Source of the DNA: Micromussa lordhowensis | Taxonomy: Eukaryota > Cnidaria > Anthozoa > Scleractinia > Lobophylliidae | Direction of reading: 5' to 3' | Assembly (NCBI GenBank): GCA_964020085.1 | Contig: OZ026604.1 | Location: 27,240,318 to 27,304,317, forward strand | Length of the DNA: 64,000 nucleotides | Shown: piece after piece, positions 35,771 through 47,044 of the stretch | Layout of the letters: every line of letters begins with the position of its first letter | Position numbering within the stretch: position 1 is the stretch's first letter | Made by a program: the position numbers and the translations under genes | Notes under the pieces: model-generated | The model's input: the letters and a program-made list of their open reading frames with translations, nothing else | What the model was told of the DNA's origin: nothing | Databases searched by the model: none

Positions 35771-38616
35771 AAGTGCAATTTAACGCGGAATTCACGAGTC
35801 AGGTAATGAATTTTCCTTGAATCGCATAATTGAATAAAATTGTAAAAAAAGACATTGTAGAAAAACTTTTTTTGCAGTTGTTGTGTTACAATTTGACGAC
35901 AGTTGTTACGTAGATGCGAAACAATATCGCTTAGCTTCGTTTTCAACTCGCAATTCCACGCTAAATTCGCTTCGTAAACCAATCAGAATGCAAGATTTAA
36001 TTCAATTATGCCATTCTGTTTAAAATACCACAACTATTATCCTACCAGGCGACACTCCACGAGCTACTAGCGAGTTGCCACGACCCATTTTTGGCGCCAA
36101 AGAGAAGCTTGGAGGCACAAAATGTTTCATAGTTTTCATTTTTTACAATCTGATATGGGTTTTGGAATTGGAAATCCCTTTTCGTGACTGTTTAAGGCCA
36201 TCTCCAGTGAGAAACGTTGCGTGATTTCAATGTCTTTGCTGTTAACTTACATTGACGTCACGACAGTAAAGTTTTTCGCAACTGCTTACTACTGATTAAT
36301 CAATTCAAATTTCCGGCGCGCCAGCCGTATGCAAGGTTGTACAGATATGGTAAGTGGTCCAAACCGCCGGAGCTTATCTCGGTTTACAAAGCATTAAGAA
36401 ACTAGGAGTGTTTGTACTCCTCCCTAGAAGGGATGCTGACCCATCGCAGGGTTACCCTCAGTGTAATAATCTCGGGTAACCATAATAATTCAAGTGCATT
36501 CATTCGTCTTGGTGGAGAGAGGCACTTTGAGAGTAGAGTGTCTTGTCCAAATACACAACCCCGGCCAGTTCTAGAACCCAGATTGCTTGATCTAACGTTC
36601 GTGACGTGCTGACCATTAAGACATCACGCCTCCCACACAGATACAGTGAATAATCGGCATTTGTGAGATCATAAAAATGTTTTTATCAATTTACACATGT
36701 GCGCATTGCGGACCTATGATGTCGTTGTATTCCGGTGTCCTTCCATTGCAGATGTAGATGAATGTGTTAGCGACTTACATGCCTGTGACGCCAGTAGTTA
36801 CTGCAGCAATACAGTGGGATCTTACATTTGCAAGAGTCACCGTGAGTTTTATATACTTTACCAGCACGCTCAATAATACTTCTCAGAGTTCCTGAGTTCG
36901 AGTAAGTCCTCCAAGCTTATAAGATCGAATTAAGAAGATTTTACAAACTTCGAACTGAGAAGCAAAGATGTAAAGAATATCCACTTGACCACACGTCAAG
37001 GTGCCAGAGGTTTGAAAAAAAGTTCTTCTAAGCGAGGCTTCGGGGTCAGTTTTGAGCATATGACGTCATCATTCATAAGGTCTATCGTCCGGTACATTTC
37101 GTTAGCCCTGGCTTGGGTAAGGCATTACGGTTAAATAAGAAATATTACGTTCAATCAGTCTATACCCTGAAACTTTACTCTTCAAAAATAGCAAAATGCG
37201 CTTGAAAAATTTGATTCGGATTGGTTCCTGACTATGAATCGTCTTCAGAATCCTGTGGTCAACAACGCCAGTCGCAGCAGCTTCTTTCTTATTACACTAC
37301 ACAACCTAGACACCCTTAGTTCAAACCATTTACCTCAGCTATTAACATCACTGCACTCGCTGTTTTGTTTGACCAGGGGGCCTTGGTACATCCATAATTC
37401 TCGGCGGTCAGCTAGAGCACCAAAAATATGTGGAGACGTTGTTGCTCTATTTGGACCCAGTCCTCATGAGCTCGTCCTTGAGTAATTTTGTGAGGTGTTA
37501 CCATGCTAAGAAAGATGGTTGGCAAACTACCACATTCCATACCAAGTGTGATTGGAAGGGACCTACTGTCACTATCATCAAAGTTAACGACTACATATTC
37601 GGTGGATACACGGACGTATCTTGGCATAGTAAGTATAGCCAACGCACCAGCAATAATTCTAGAGCGTAAATGGTCCAAACATGATACATTAAGAGCGGAA
37701 CAACTAATTACAACAATGGAAATAACTTTGGAATAACGTAGGAAACACGCGACAAACGATGAAATGTAATATTACATGACGATTTTGGAATACGGCGAAA
37801 CACCATAAAGAACGAAACGTTACTTGTTATCACTTGTAAACGAGAACGAACACTTTCTGATTTGCCTAACCCGCGCGAAGCTCAAACGCAGTAACTTCAG
37901 GATTATAAAAAGCCAATCCAGCTAAATTATTTCTTTGATTACTTACATTTACTTATATATCATACCATTTGACTTGATTTCTGGCCAGAGATTTCCCGGC
38001 CAGAAATCACTGCAACTTGACGTTAACTGTTAAAGCAAAATCAAAATGTACACAGTAAATTGGGACAAGTGTTCTACACAACTGCTTTATTAGAACTGTA
38101 CAAAACTAATCTATGTACAACGATATAATGGTATACTCTCGTGACTGCGGTTTAGATTATCTAAGTTTAGATTATCTAGCCGATAAGGCAATGATAAAAT
38201 ATGGACAAACAGTACAATTCAATCGTTTCGTGGATGGCGAGGATAAGATGAAAAGCTCTTTCCTTTGTGATCTTCTTTTATTTTCAGGTTCCTGCAGCTA
38301 CTCCTATGCAGCCAAAGCGTTCATTTTCTCGCTTTACAACACCAATGGATACGATCCCGTTAAACTGACACAGTACCAATACATTAACAAAGCCATGTAC
38401 AGCTGTTCCAATTATGGACCGACGTTCGGGGGCAACCTTGGTCAACACGACATCTACACACCAAACGATGCTGTGAACCAACTAACGGCTTTCACCTACT
38501 GTGGCTCTACCTACTCTCTCCCCCAGGGGTACTCAGTTGGTCATTGTGCATTCTTTGCCGGAGGCAGCCATTTCACTCCGACTGACATTGAAGTGTTTTA
38601 CGAGATAACTTCTTAA
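34209..38616 (+). CDS. Secreted PAN / fibrinogen-like fragment / short EGF / TLDc protein
   Basis: Predicted exons: 34209-34524, 35305-35454, 36752-36841, 37377-37628, 38288-38616 (1,137 nt, 378 aa plus stop). The first two coding exons have exactly the lengths (316 and 150 nt) and phases of the first PAN gene and encode clearly homologous protein (MMLRGH, PLECLQACHNNDRCQSLNY, CELNDRT; then ESCKEIK, SGKYWI, CDMETEG). Residues 1-21 are a signal peptide. Residues 156-185 begin an EGF domain (DVDECVSDLHACD) but stop after four cysteines. Residues 186-378 are a TLDc domain split over two exons (GLGTSIILGGQ, DGWQTTTFHTKCD, GPTVTIIKV, YIFGGYTDVSW; then AKAFIFSLYN, HFTPTDIEVFYE). TLDc is best known from intracellular antioxidant proteins such as OXR1; its secretion here is inferred from the signal peptide. 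All coding introns are phase 1. The acceptor TTTTTAG at 34192 implies an untranslated first exon. Confidence 0.87.
35672..36013. mobile_element. Foldback element in second PAN gene intron
   Basis: Strong inverted arms AGGAAAATTCATTACCTGAC ... GTCAGGTAATGAATTTTCCT (35672-35818) with inner arm CCGATATCG / CGATATCGG. A tail ends in CCAATCAGAATGC and an inverted AATTGAAT/ATTCAATT pair. Confidence 0.75.
36415..36633 (-). mobile_element. tRNA-derived SINE, copy D
   Basis: On the minus strand: GGAGGCGTGATGTCTTAATG head, CTGGGTTCTAGAACTGG B-box region, and a body ending in CCCTGCGATGGGTCAGCATC. It sits about 120 bp upstream of the short EGF exon of the second PAN gene. Confidence 0.7.
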
Positions 38617-40554
38617 AACACAGATCCTCTTATTCAGGGTTTTTGCTGAGTGTGGACGACCGAAAAGCGGGCGGGCAATGAACGGGTTCTGGGAGAGAAA
38701 AAAAGGCGGCCTTCTCTCTTTTCGGCTGTCCTCACTGACCGAAAACTGAGAAGAGGCCATTGATGATATCTTTGCATTCCTGTTACTGTCGTGTTATATA
38801 TTGTGTTTACAGAACACTTAAGTTGTCAAACTCCTTAAATTGTGCTCTTCTTTCGACAATAAGTATAAGTTAATGCAAGTGCAGTAAAGGATTTACAATA
38901 CGAGTGATGCTCTAAAATTCCCTCAAAATTAGACGAGCCTTAAGGCGAGTGTAATTTGAAAACATTTTTTTAGATATCAATAGTAGTGTAAATCCCTAAT
39001 TGTTCGAAGCTTCAAACGATTAATTTTTTATTTGGCCGAGCAAAATTCAATATCATATGCATAACGAAATTACACTAGGTTGAGGTAGAAGAGCTGAGAT
39101 CGTTTAGTATTTAATGAATTCCGGTGACATTACCGGTCAAGATAGTGTCCAGACTGACTGAAAAAAACGAATCTGTTGAGACAAGGAGCTATGCTTGCAT
39201 TTACCATAACATAAACGGTGTGATCATACCTATTCATTGAATTCAAACACCAATAATACATCGATACAGGGTTAGTGTCGACCTAAACTAAAATACTGGC
39301 GGGAAGGTGCCTGTGATTTGAAATGAAATCCTAGGCAGAGTGGTAAACAGGTTATTTCTCGCCGGAATTTGTGAATATCATCGCTTCAGATGGAGGCGGA
39401 CCCTGTAAAAATGCGTTCTCAGTGCCTTTATCCAGCGGGCATGGCTAACTTCGAAACAGGAATATTGATTGCTGGACCCTCACTTAAATACATTCAGCTT
39501 TATGATTTTGATTTTCCTTAGTTTGATTCATACAAATCTCAACTACACTTGCTAATATAATGCCTAACACACAAACGGACTAGACTCCAGGTAAAAACAA
39601 TTTTTTATAGGCAATTGAAAGTAGGCCAGTATCATTTTAATAAGGGTTTTTCAATCCTCCAGTGGATAGAATTTGAGATTTCGAAAATTCTAATTCTTAA
39701 ACAAAACGTCGTCCTCAACTCAAGGGTAAAAAAGGTGAATTTTGTTACTACTGATATGACTGTAATATTAGAAGATAGGAGCATATAGGATCGTACTGCT
39801 GAAGTGCACTTATCGGACTTTAATAAGGGCTATAATAAGTGTGAGGTGTTATAAAAACAACCTCAAATGGACGAGAGCGTGCTTATTGGAAGGGCAGTGC
39901 AGAATCGAATCATTACGGAATTCCACTGGATATGAAAAAAAGTCTAAGGGTCATTTAAGGGTGGTTTATAGATCTCCCATTTTAAAGCATCTTCCAGGCT
40001 ACTCATTTTGTCACAGATTTTACACAATTTTTACAACAAAGCCGCCTCAAATACGTGCACCGGACTTTAAACTTTAAATTAAAACTTCCTCTTTCGTATG
40101 CTTGAACGTCAGTGTTTTTAAAACTTAATGAGAAATTATTTGGCTACTCAAACTTCTGTAAACACAGTCAAAGGCTGGCACGCGTGTAGAACATGTAGAA
40201 TGCTCTGGGGTACCCGCCTGGGTTGTCATTTTCTTTAAGGCCAACGAGATGAGAGGTGCTTCTTTCAATAGTTGCGATAATACTTCTGCTGTAATCTCAT
40301 CCAATTTTAAAGCTTTGTCCAACTTTTAGATATTGGGAATAGTTAAAGGGTAAAATCTAGTTCCAAGTGCCCTTTTACTACAAGTTGCAAACAGTAGAAA
40401 TCTCCATTTCAGTCACTTTTTAAACTTTCAAGGTTATGGAGGTGTCTGGTTAATAGAGGCCGGTATAATTGACGAAAATAAGTTGAAAATTCTCTGGGAC
40501 CTTATATAACCCCCGCTTAAAAAGTATTACTGATCAGTTTTTCAACTGTTGAGT
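38617..40554. other. Intergenic, no gene seen
   Basis: 3' flank of the second PAN gene. An imperfect foldback (GGCCTCTTCTCAGTTTTCGG against the segment around 38640-38700) occurs just after the stop. No AATAAA was found close by. Otherwise unstructured AT-rich DNA. Confidence 0.5.
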
Positions 40555-41460
40555 CAGGTTCTCGATCAAACTTCCTGCCAAGCAGAGCTACTGCCTCCCT
40601 CTCCAACAATATCGTAACCCTTTAGTGCAAAGTCCCCAAAACTTCTACGGCCAATCACGAAGACACGAAATCCATGCGCCAGTTGTCTTGGGTGATTCAT
40701 AGTGGTGAGCTTTTCGCAAAGGGTGATAACTTCTATCTCTGGAATACGTCTAGTGTAATTTTGTTGAAGACTTACACCCACGCAAAAACCATATCGGCTG
40801 CTTCGCAAAGTTCTAATTCTCTCTTATTCTTTTTTTCGTTGTTTGCAATTGCATCTGGTGTGGAGCTGCCTTCTAATTTGTGTTTTCCCAGGTCTTCACA
40901 GAATACATGAACGAAATGCATCCACTTGCATTTTGTTCCTTTCCGAAATGAAATAGGCAGGGCTGTCAAACTTTCTACCATGGCCTACCACAACATCCGG
41001 CGTTGGAAGCTCTGGTGGTGGAATTTTCAGACATTCCATGGGATCATTAGAAGAGGAAGAGCTTGTGTAGTGATCAAATTCACTCCTTGTTTGTCCTTGT
41101 TTGTCCGTCTGTCCTCTTCGCTGCTACTGCAGACTTAGCAGTGAACCTTGATTAGGTCGCTAGCTGCTTGAGCCAGATTTACAGCAAACTACCTGTTGAG
41201 GGTGGATAGACCTCCCTTAGAGGAACCCCACTCGTTGCAGACAAACAAAACATCGATACGCTGAGAAGAGCATCGTCACGAACACGAACCTCCGCGCTAT
41301 AAGATGGCCCTGATTGTGGCCGCGAATGCGTCGCATCCTTGGTGATAACGTGAAATGTTTTGCTTTCCCCAGCTCCCATTCCAAAGGCTTCATATCACAC
41401 TTTCATTGTAATGGCGAGGATTGTCAACCATCATGAGCAACTACTTCGTCAAAATTATAG
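40555..41460 (-). pseudogene. Decayed glycosyltransferase-like (GT4-type) coding relic
   Basis: Reading the minus strand in three frames gives an ordered series: DVLFVCNEWGSSKGGLSTLN, SSSEEDRRTNKDKQGVNLIT, LPTPDVVVGHGRKF, HVFCEDLGKHKL, DAIANNEKKNKRELELCEAA, then FRVFVIGRRSFGDFALKGYD. That order resembles the glycosyltransferase-like module found in many large uncharacterised cnidarian proteins (WGSSKGGLSTFNRE ... DVVIGHGRKLG ... ISKGEEKHKxExELC ... FRVLVFGRG..DFxLKGYD). At least two frameshifts and several in-frame stops (after FAVN-region, after MQVDAF) rule out a working gene. It may be an inactivated copy or a TE passenger. The family call is from memory. Confidence 0.6.
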
Positions 41461-41511
41461 AATTGAAGACTTCCGCATTGCCATCACCATAGGTATAATA
41501 TTCATATTCGG

Positions 41512-42215
41512 CTTACGATCGACCAAGCTCACATAGCGTTTGCCGAGCAGACACGGGTACCTGAAAGCGGTAATCAAGTCCCTTTAGTGCTAGACTGTTC
41601 ACAGCCTCTCTATTTTTCAATGTATTATGAAAGGAATTGAAAAATGGAGCCAGCAAAGCGAGCGCGAAGCACGCGGGCGTGGGGGCGTGGAAGCGAGTGA
41701 AGCGGCTCAAACGAAGAACAGACCCTCTATTTTTCTCGGACCCCACCGGCCCTACCACATCAAGTCTCCCGTTTTTGCTGGCGTGCAGTGCCGCCCGCCA
41801 GACTCCGAAGTTCTAAAAAAATGGCGGGAATTTCGTCGATCGTGTAAACAAAAACAAACCGTATACAAGAAAGAAAAAGGGTGCTGGTCAATCTCGTACC
41901 TCGTGTCTTCGTTCCTTACTCTGCATGCTGGTTCGTTCTCGACCGCAGGTCAAGGAGAACGGTGACACTGGGTACGAGGATGGGGTTTGGAAGAGAACTC
42001 AACAGGACCAAGATCCTACTCTGTGGGTGTGGCTTGAATGCTTTTTTCTCCCCTAAGAGATACCAATTCTTACTTTATACCCAAAAGATATCGCAAAAGC
42101 TCCCGCCGTGGACCTTTGGAGGCCAAACACGTACGACGACCACCCCCGTCGTTTTCATATGGAAGTTCCCCCCCGGGGCAAAAAAAGTTACAAACTTCAC
42201 GTCACTAATGTAAAG
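41512..42215. repeat. Cluster of dispersed-repeat-like segments
   Basis: Two patches (about 41512-41770 and 41885-42215) with low-complexity, GC-shifted sequence and phrases such as GGTACGAG...CTCGTACC. Reading frames here carry no domain. Assigned as repeats by character only; no second copy in this window proves it. Confidence 0.35.
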
Positions 42216-42990
42216 CTGGTGTATTGTTTTTGTGGGGAATCAGTTTTAACCTAAAGACAGTTTTCAAACCCTGTACGTATTTTCCCGCGGTATTCATCTA
42301 CATCTGTTAAGTCGGTAAAAAAATCATTGAGACATCGCACCAACTACTAGAAAAATTAAAAAAAGGCTAGCATAAAATATATAAATAGATAAACTGTGAT
42401 AATACATATATAAAAATGTATGAATTATAAAGAAGTAGAGTATGAAAACATTAAGTTGAAAAGTCTAATAATTCTTCACTAAATAGGGGAGTGACTTAGA
42501 ATCAAGAATTGCCAAGGAGTTTCAAGCAATTTCTGTGCGAAGACACAATTTCTTAACGAACACTCTTTAGATATTGCATCATATAAGCAACCCACTGAAT
42601 GTACAAGAGAGCCTCTCAGCAGGCAGGGCAAGACTCTTTTCTTAACAGTGAAATGCCGAAAAAAATTCATGCTCGCCCAAGTATAAATAAATCAACCGAG
42701 CGACATCCTCGCGAACCATATTACATGCAGTTCGCCGCTCTTTCCCAAACATTGCAGCTTGCATCATTACCTGACCCCGCAAGTGAGGCTAAGGGGATAC
42801 GCAGAAAGCTGCACCGTAAGTTCTTCTGCTCTGAAGGCTGTGAACAGTCTTATTCAGTGCCGAAAATGGAAAAAAAATTGTGAGCGAAGTGATCTGGGAA
42901 CGAGATTACCTAAAAACGACGTCACACCCGTGCTCGCGCAAGTTTTTAATCCTCGCTTGATTGACACGCGGCCTCCATGATTGCTTTTAT

Positions 42991-43006
42991 GGTTGGTTGG
43001 TTGGTT
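42991..43006. repeat. (GGTT)4 microsatellite
   Basis: Four tandem GGTT units. Confidence 0.9.
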
Positions 43007-43028
43007 GAATAGGTGTAAATGATCTGTT

Positions 43029-43160
43029 GGTTTTCACTAGCACACAAGCATAAGACTTTTGTTTTTAAAAATTCTTAACAAAAGGTGGTAATTATCAACA
43101 TCTTACTGCGCCTGCGTATGTTGCCTTATGCTTATGCTTGTGCGCTAGTGAAACCAGCCT
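43029..43160. repeat. Inverted-repeat element (GGTTTTCACTAGC)
   Basis: GGTTTTCACTAGCACACAAG (43030) is mirrored by CTTGTGCGCTAGTGAAACC near 43139-43157, with a shared GCATAAG segment. Probably a small MITE. Confidence 0.6.
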
Positions 43161-44349
43161 TTAACGATCGCTGGACTCGTGTAGCCATTGCAATTTCTAT
43201 GCGTTTACAAACTCATACATTAACGTTCGACTTAGCCTGTAAAGAAAAAACATTTTATTTGTTGCTATGGAGCCACAATATCGCTGATAGTACAAGAAAT
43301 GCTGTGTTTAAACGTTTTCAGTCATTACAGCTTTTCAATAGAAACAAGTAACAAATGTCAGCCATTTCGCTGAGAAAATATCTCAAAGAAGGCTTCTGTC
43401 TTTGTATCCTTACATAGGCGCGGCTTTGTAGTATTTCGTAAATATCACCCACATACCCAACAAACGAGAAAGAAATTTGTTTTACAAATTCGCGCAAAAA
43501 TGATATTTAGCATTTTTTTAGACAGAAATATTCTGGAAATATCTTTGACTCAAAAGGAAAATTCTGAAGCTATCCCACACCATAACATTGCGGCGAGAAT
43601 GACAACGTTCACGTCTGGTTTTTGAGGAATTGCATATCAGGAAAAGGTCGGAGATGCTTGTCGGTTAAACCCCTAAAGAAGACCACTCTGGGCATGGCTC
43701 GAGCATTATTTGACCCTGTAGGAATAGGCGTGATTACCTAGCCGGACTCGAGAGAGCGGCGGAAATCAAACCTAACAACGGAAACAAGAGCGTTTTCTAT
43801 TGCCATCTCTTCAAATGCACCCTAAAAGTTACTTAGTTGACAGCTTAGAATAGTGGCGTTTTGTCAAGAGCACCCTAAGTGAGACCAAACACTTTGATTT
43901 ACACCTCTAAGCGAGACAAGCTTCCCAGACCTGTTCATGTGGGATTCCCTCCCCCCCCCGGGCACGCTGAGATGCTTGTAAGTGACATGTTACTTTGCAA
44001 TGAAAGCTATTTCAGTAATGCGTCATGCTAGTGACAGTGAGATTGGCGCGGTCACATTTGCCTAATGAAATTTTGACGGACAACATTAGTTTTGCAGTTA
44101 AATGGTCGTTGGAATAAGCTCTCCATTAAATAATTGATCTAAATAAGAAAATATATCAGGACTCGTGAATACGCATTGTTTAAAATCCAAGCTCGAAGTA
44201 TGCAATACTGTGCTCAACATCCATGGGGTGAAGCAAATGTCACTTTAGGACAAATACGGCAGTGTGCGCCAAAGCTGGTCACGCAGTGTCACGCAATGTG
44301 TGGCAGGACATCCTTGAAGCTCTTTTGCCAAAACCATTCAATTTGATGT
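43161..44349. other. 3' flank of FNIP, no gene seen
   Basis: Includes C-rich and repeat-like phrases around 43860-43960. No AATAAA-type signal on the minus strand close to the FNIP stop was recognised. Confidence 0.4.
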
Positions 44350-47002
44350 TCAGCTAACTAGTGACATACTCTGTGGGGAATGGGTACTAGCTACTGCCAG
44401 CAGCAACGGCACGTCATTATCATCCACACTGAAAAACAAAATTGGAACAAAAACGATAAGAATTTTCAATTTTTCAAACAAATCTCTGTTGTTATTCACA
44501 GTTTCTAAGGAAAGCAACTGGGATGAGGGGAGGGGAATGGGAGAAGGCCCTAGACCTCCCCCGTCTTGCTATGAGAATCTATTCGCTTTATGATCTAAGG
44601 TAATTTCTATTGCAGCTGTCATTAGGGTTGTTGTGCAAGGAGCAGCGTTGCGTGACCAACGACCTATGGCTATGAAGTCTAACAATACATGATCGGAAAG
44701 GACTACAAACATGGTCGAAGCGAACCTGGACAAGAAGAAAAACAGGGATTTAAATCTTACCTCAGCATTTTTGTGAGCTCGTCACGGGTCAATGCCTTCC
44801 TTCTGTCTCTCAGTCTTTCTGTTACAACCTGTAACAAAAAAAATATTTTTTTTAAATATTTGCTATTTTACTCTTCACTCCTTCAGTATGAAATGGGTCG
44901 TCACCATTCACATTTCAATGCCTTTTCTGGGTTGTCACGCAACGTTTTCCGTTGTGTGACAGTAAAATAATTCCATTCAAAATTGCAGTGCCTGGTGTAA
45001 ACATGTCACACTCATTGACATCAGTTGCAAGTCACCTTACCTTGCTTTTCAAGTAGATTTCTTTCAGTTTATCCTCCAAGTGCATAAGACACTGAAAAAG
45101 TGAAACAAAAAAGACAAGTTCTTCTACTGAACTTCACTTCAGAATTATTAATTTGAAAAAAACAAAACATTGGTTGCAAATTAATGTTAAAGAGAGCAAA
45201 CAATCAATCTGTTTATTAAGCACATACAAACTCCGCAGACATCTTTATATCCCAGAGGCCACTTAGTGAAGACAGCATAGAGAAAACCAAGTTGGACACT
45301 TCAACTTGTTGTACATGAACAGGATCACTGGGGAAAAAAGACAAACTTGTATGAAAAATTACAATATTGCACTTGCTGTTCAGGTCATTACATGATTTAA
45401 AGACTAAATACTCCTAAAATTACCCATGGCAACTAAAGTAGCCTGATTCTAAGAACTTAGGAATTGATCACCCAAATTAATTTACATTCAAACTGACTTC
45501 AGAGCCAAGTTGAAAATCCATGCCTATCTTGGATTGACTTTATTAATGTGCTTTTAACAACTAGGCCCAGAACTGAAATTGCTACGGGATTATACACTAA
45601 TTTGGCATACAAACTATTAATTGTCAGGTCACTAATCTCGCCAGACTTAGTTAGAACGTGTCATATTCTCCCTTCATAAAATACCACTTATTAACCGAGA
45701 GTGAGGTCATTACAGGGAAATCTCAGACCGAGGCCTTGATGTATTGACCGAGCGACAGCGAGGTCAATGCATCAAGGCTGAGGTCTGAGATTTCCCTGTA
45801 ATGACTGAACGGACGAGGTTAATAAGTTGTTTGTTATATGGCCTTTTTAGCGCTTTAGCGCTGGAAAAAAAAAGGGAAGCGCTTTCCAATATCCGTTTAC
45901 GCACGAGAGAGATCATTCGAGGCCATGTTCACTGAACAGAGAAAACCCTGGCCGTGCGATCAAAACCAGAAGGGACAGTAAAAACAGTTTCTTTTAAAAT
46001 GAGACAATTTTTGCCTTTATTACGCCAAGATCTAGGTCAAATTTAACATTGAAATTTTTTTTTTATAATGCCCGGTCATTACAAGAAAATAATGCCCTCT
46101 CAGCAGCCAATCAGAGCGCGTGTACTATTGTAGCCATATAATAATTTCACATAATCAAGGTCTTGTTTTACCTTGCTGGCTGTTTCCTGTTCTTCTTCAC
46201 AGAGACAACCTCACAAGTCCTAAAAGTAAACCAAACAGTCATCACTATGTGTACTGATGTCAAAAGCAACATATCAAGCACTATGCCACCAACAAGCCCA
46301 CCCCCGCCCCCTGGCCAGACTGCTTCCCGGTGAAAAAACCTGCAATGCTCACTCACCAATTGTCTGTGTTGGCAATGATGCACACGGCTTCAGATACTGG
46401 ATCATCCACAACTGAATGCTGCAACACAGAGTATAAGGTTAAGATGATTTAATACAGCTTTGATAGGACGGTGATATTTCACATCCTCTGATTGGATAAC
46501 CAGGTATCTTGCATGAAGCCGTGCAAATATAGACCCAGAACCGAGTCTGCAAAAAGGAGCCTACACTACAGAGGATCTGTTCTGTGGAACAAGATTCCCT
46601 CAGAGATTAAAAAAACTGCCTTGTTTAACTGTTTTTAAAACTTCATTTCATGGGAAAGATTTTTCTAATCCACCATGACCCATTGTAACTCGTATTATTC
46701 ATAATGTAAGTTTTTGTATTTTTAACATTGTAGTCAATAGTTCCTTAGAGTATTTTAGTCTAGTTTTAAACACAATTCCTATGAAGACCAAGTAAAATGA
46801 TACGATCTCGTGTATAAATAAAGATTGATGATTGATGATTGTTGTGTCACATTTCTCATCTGGTGCTGGAAATTGTTTTGATCCAGAAATGCTGAAAGGC
46901 ATTGTGCAAGCACTTGCCTCTGGCTCATGTTCACAACAACACCTATGAGCCTGCCATGCTAAGATTACAAAGTAAATTTTGCACCAGGAATAGGCTGTAA
47001 TT

Positions 47003-47044
<42 letters not shown>

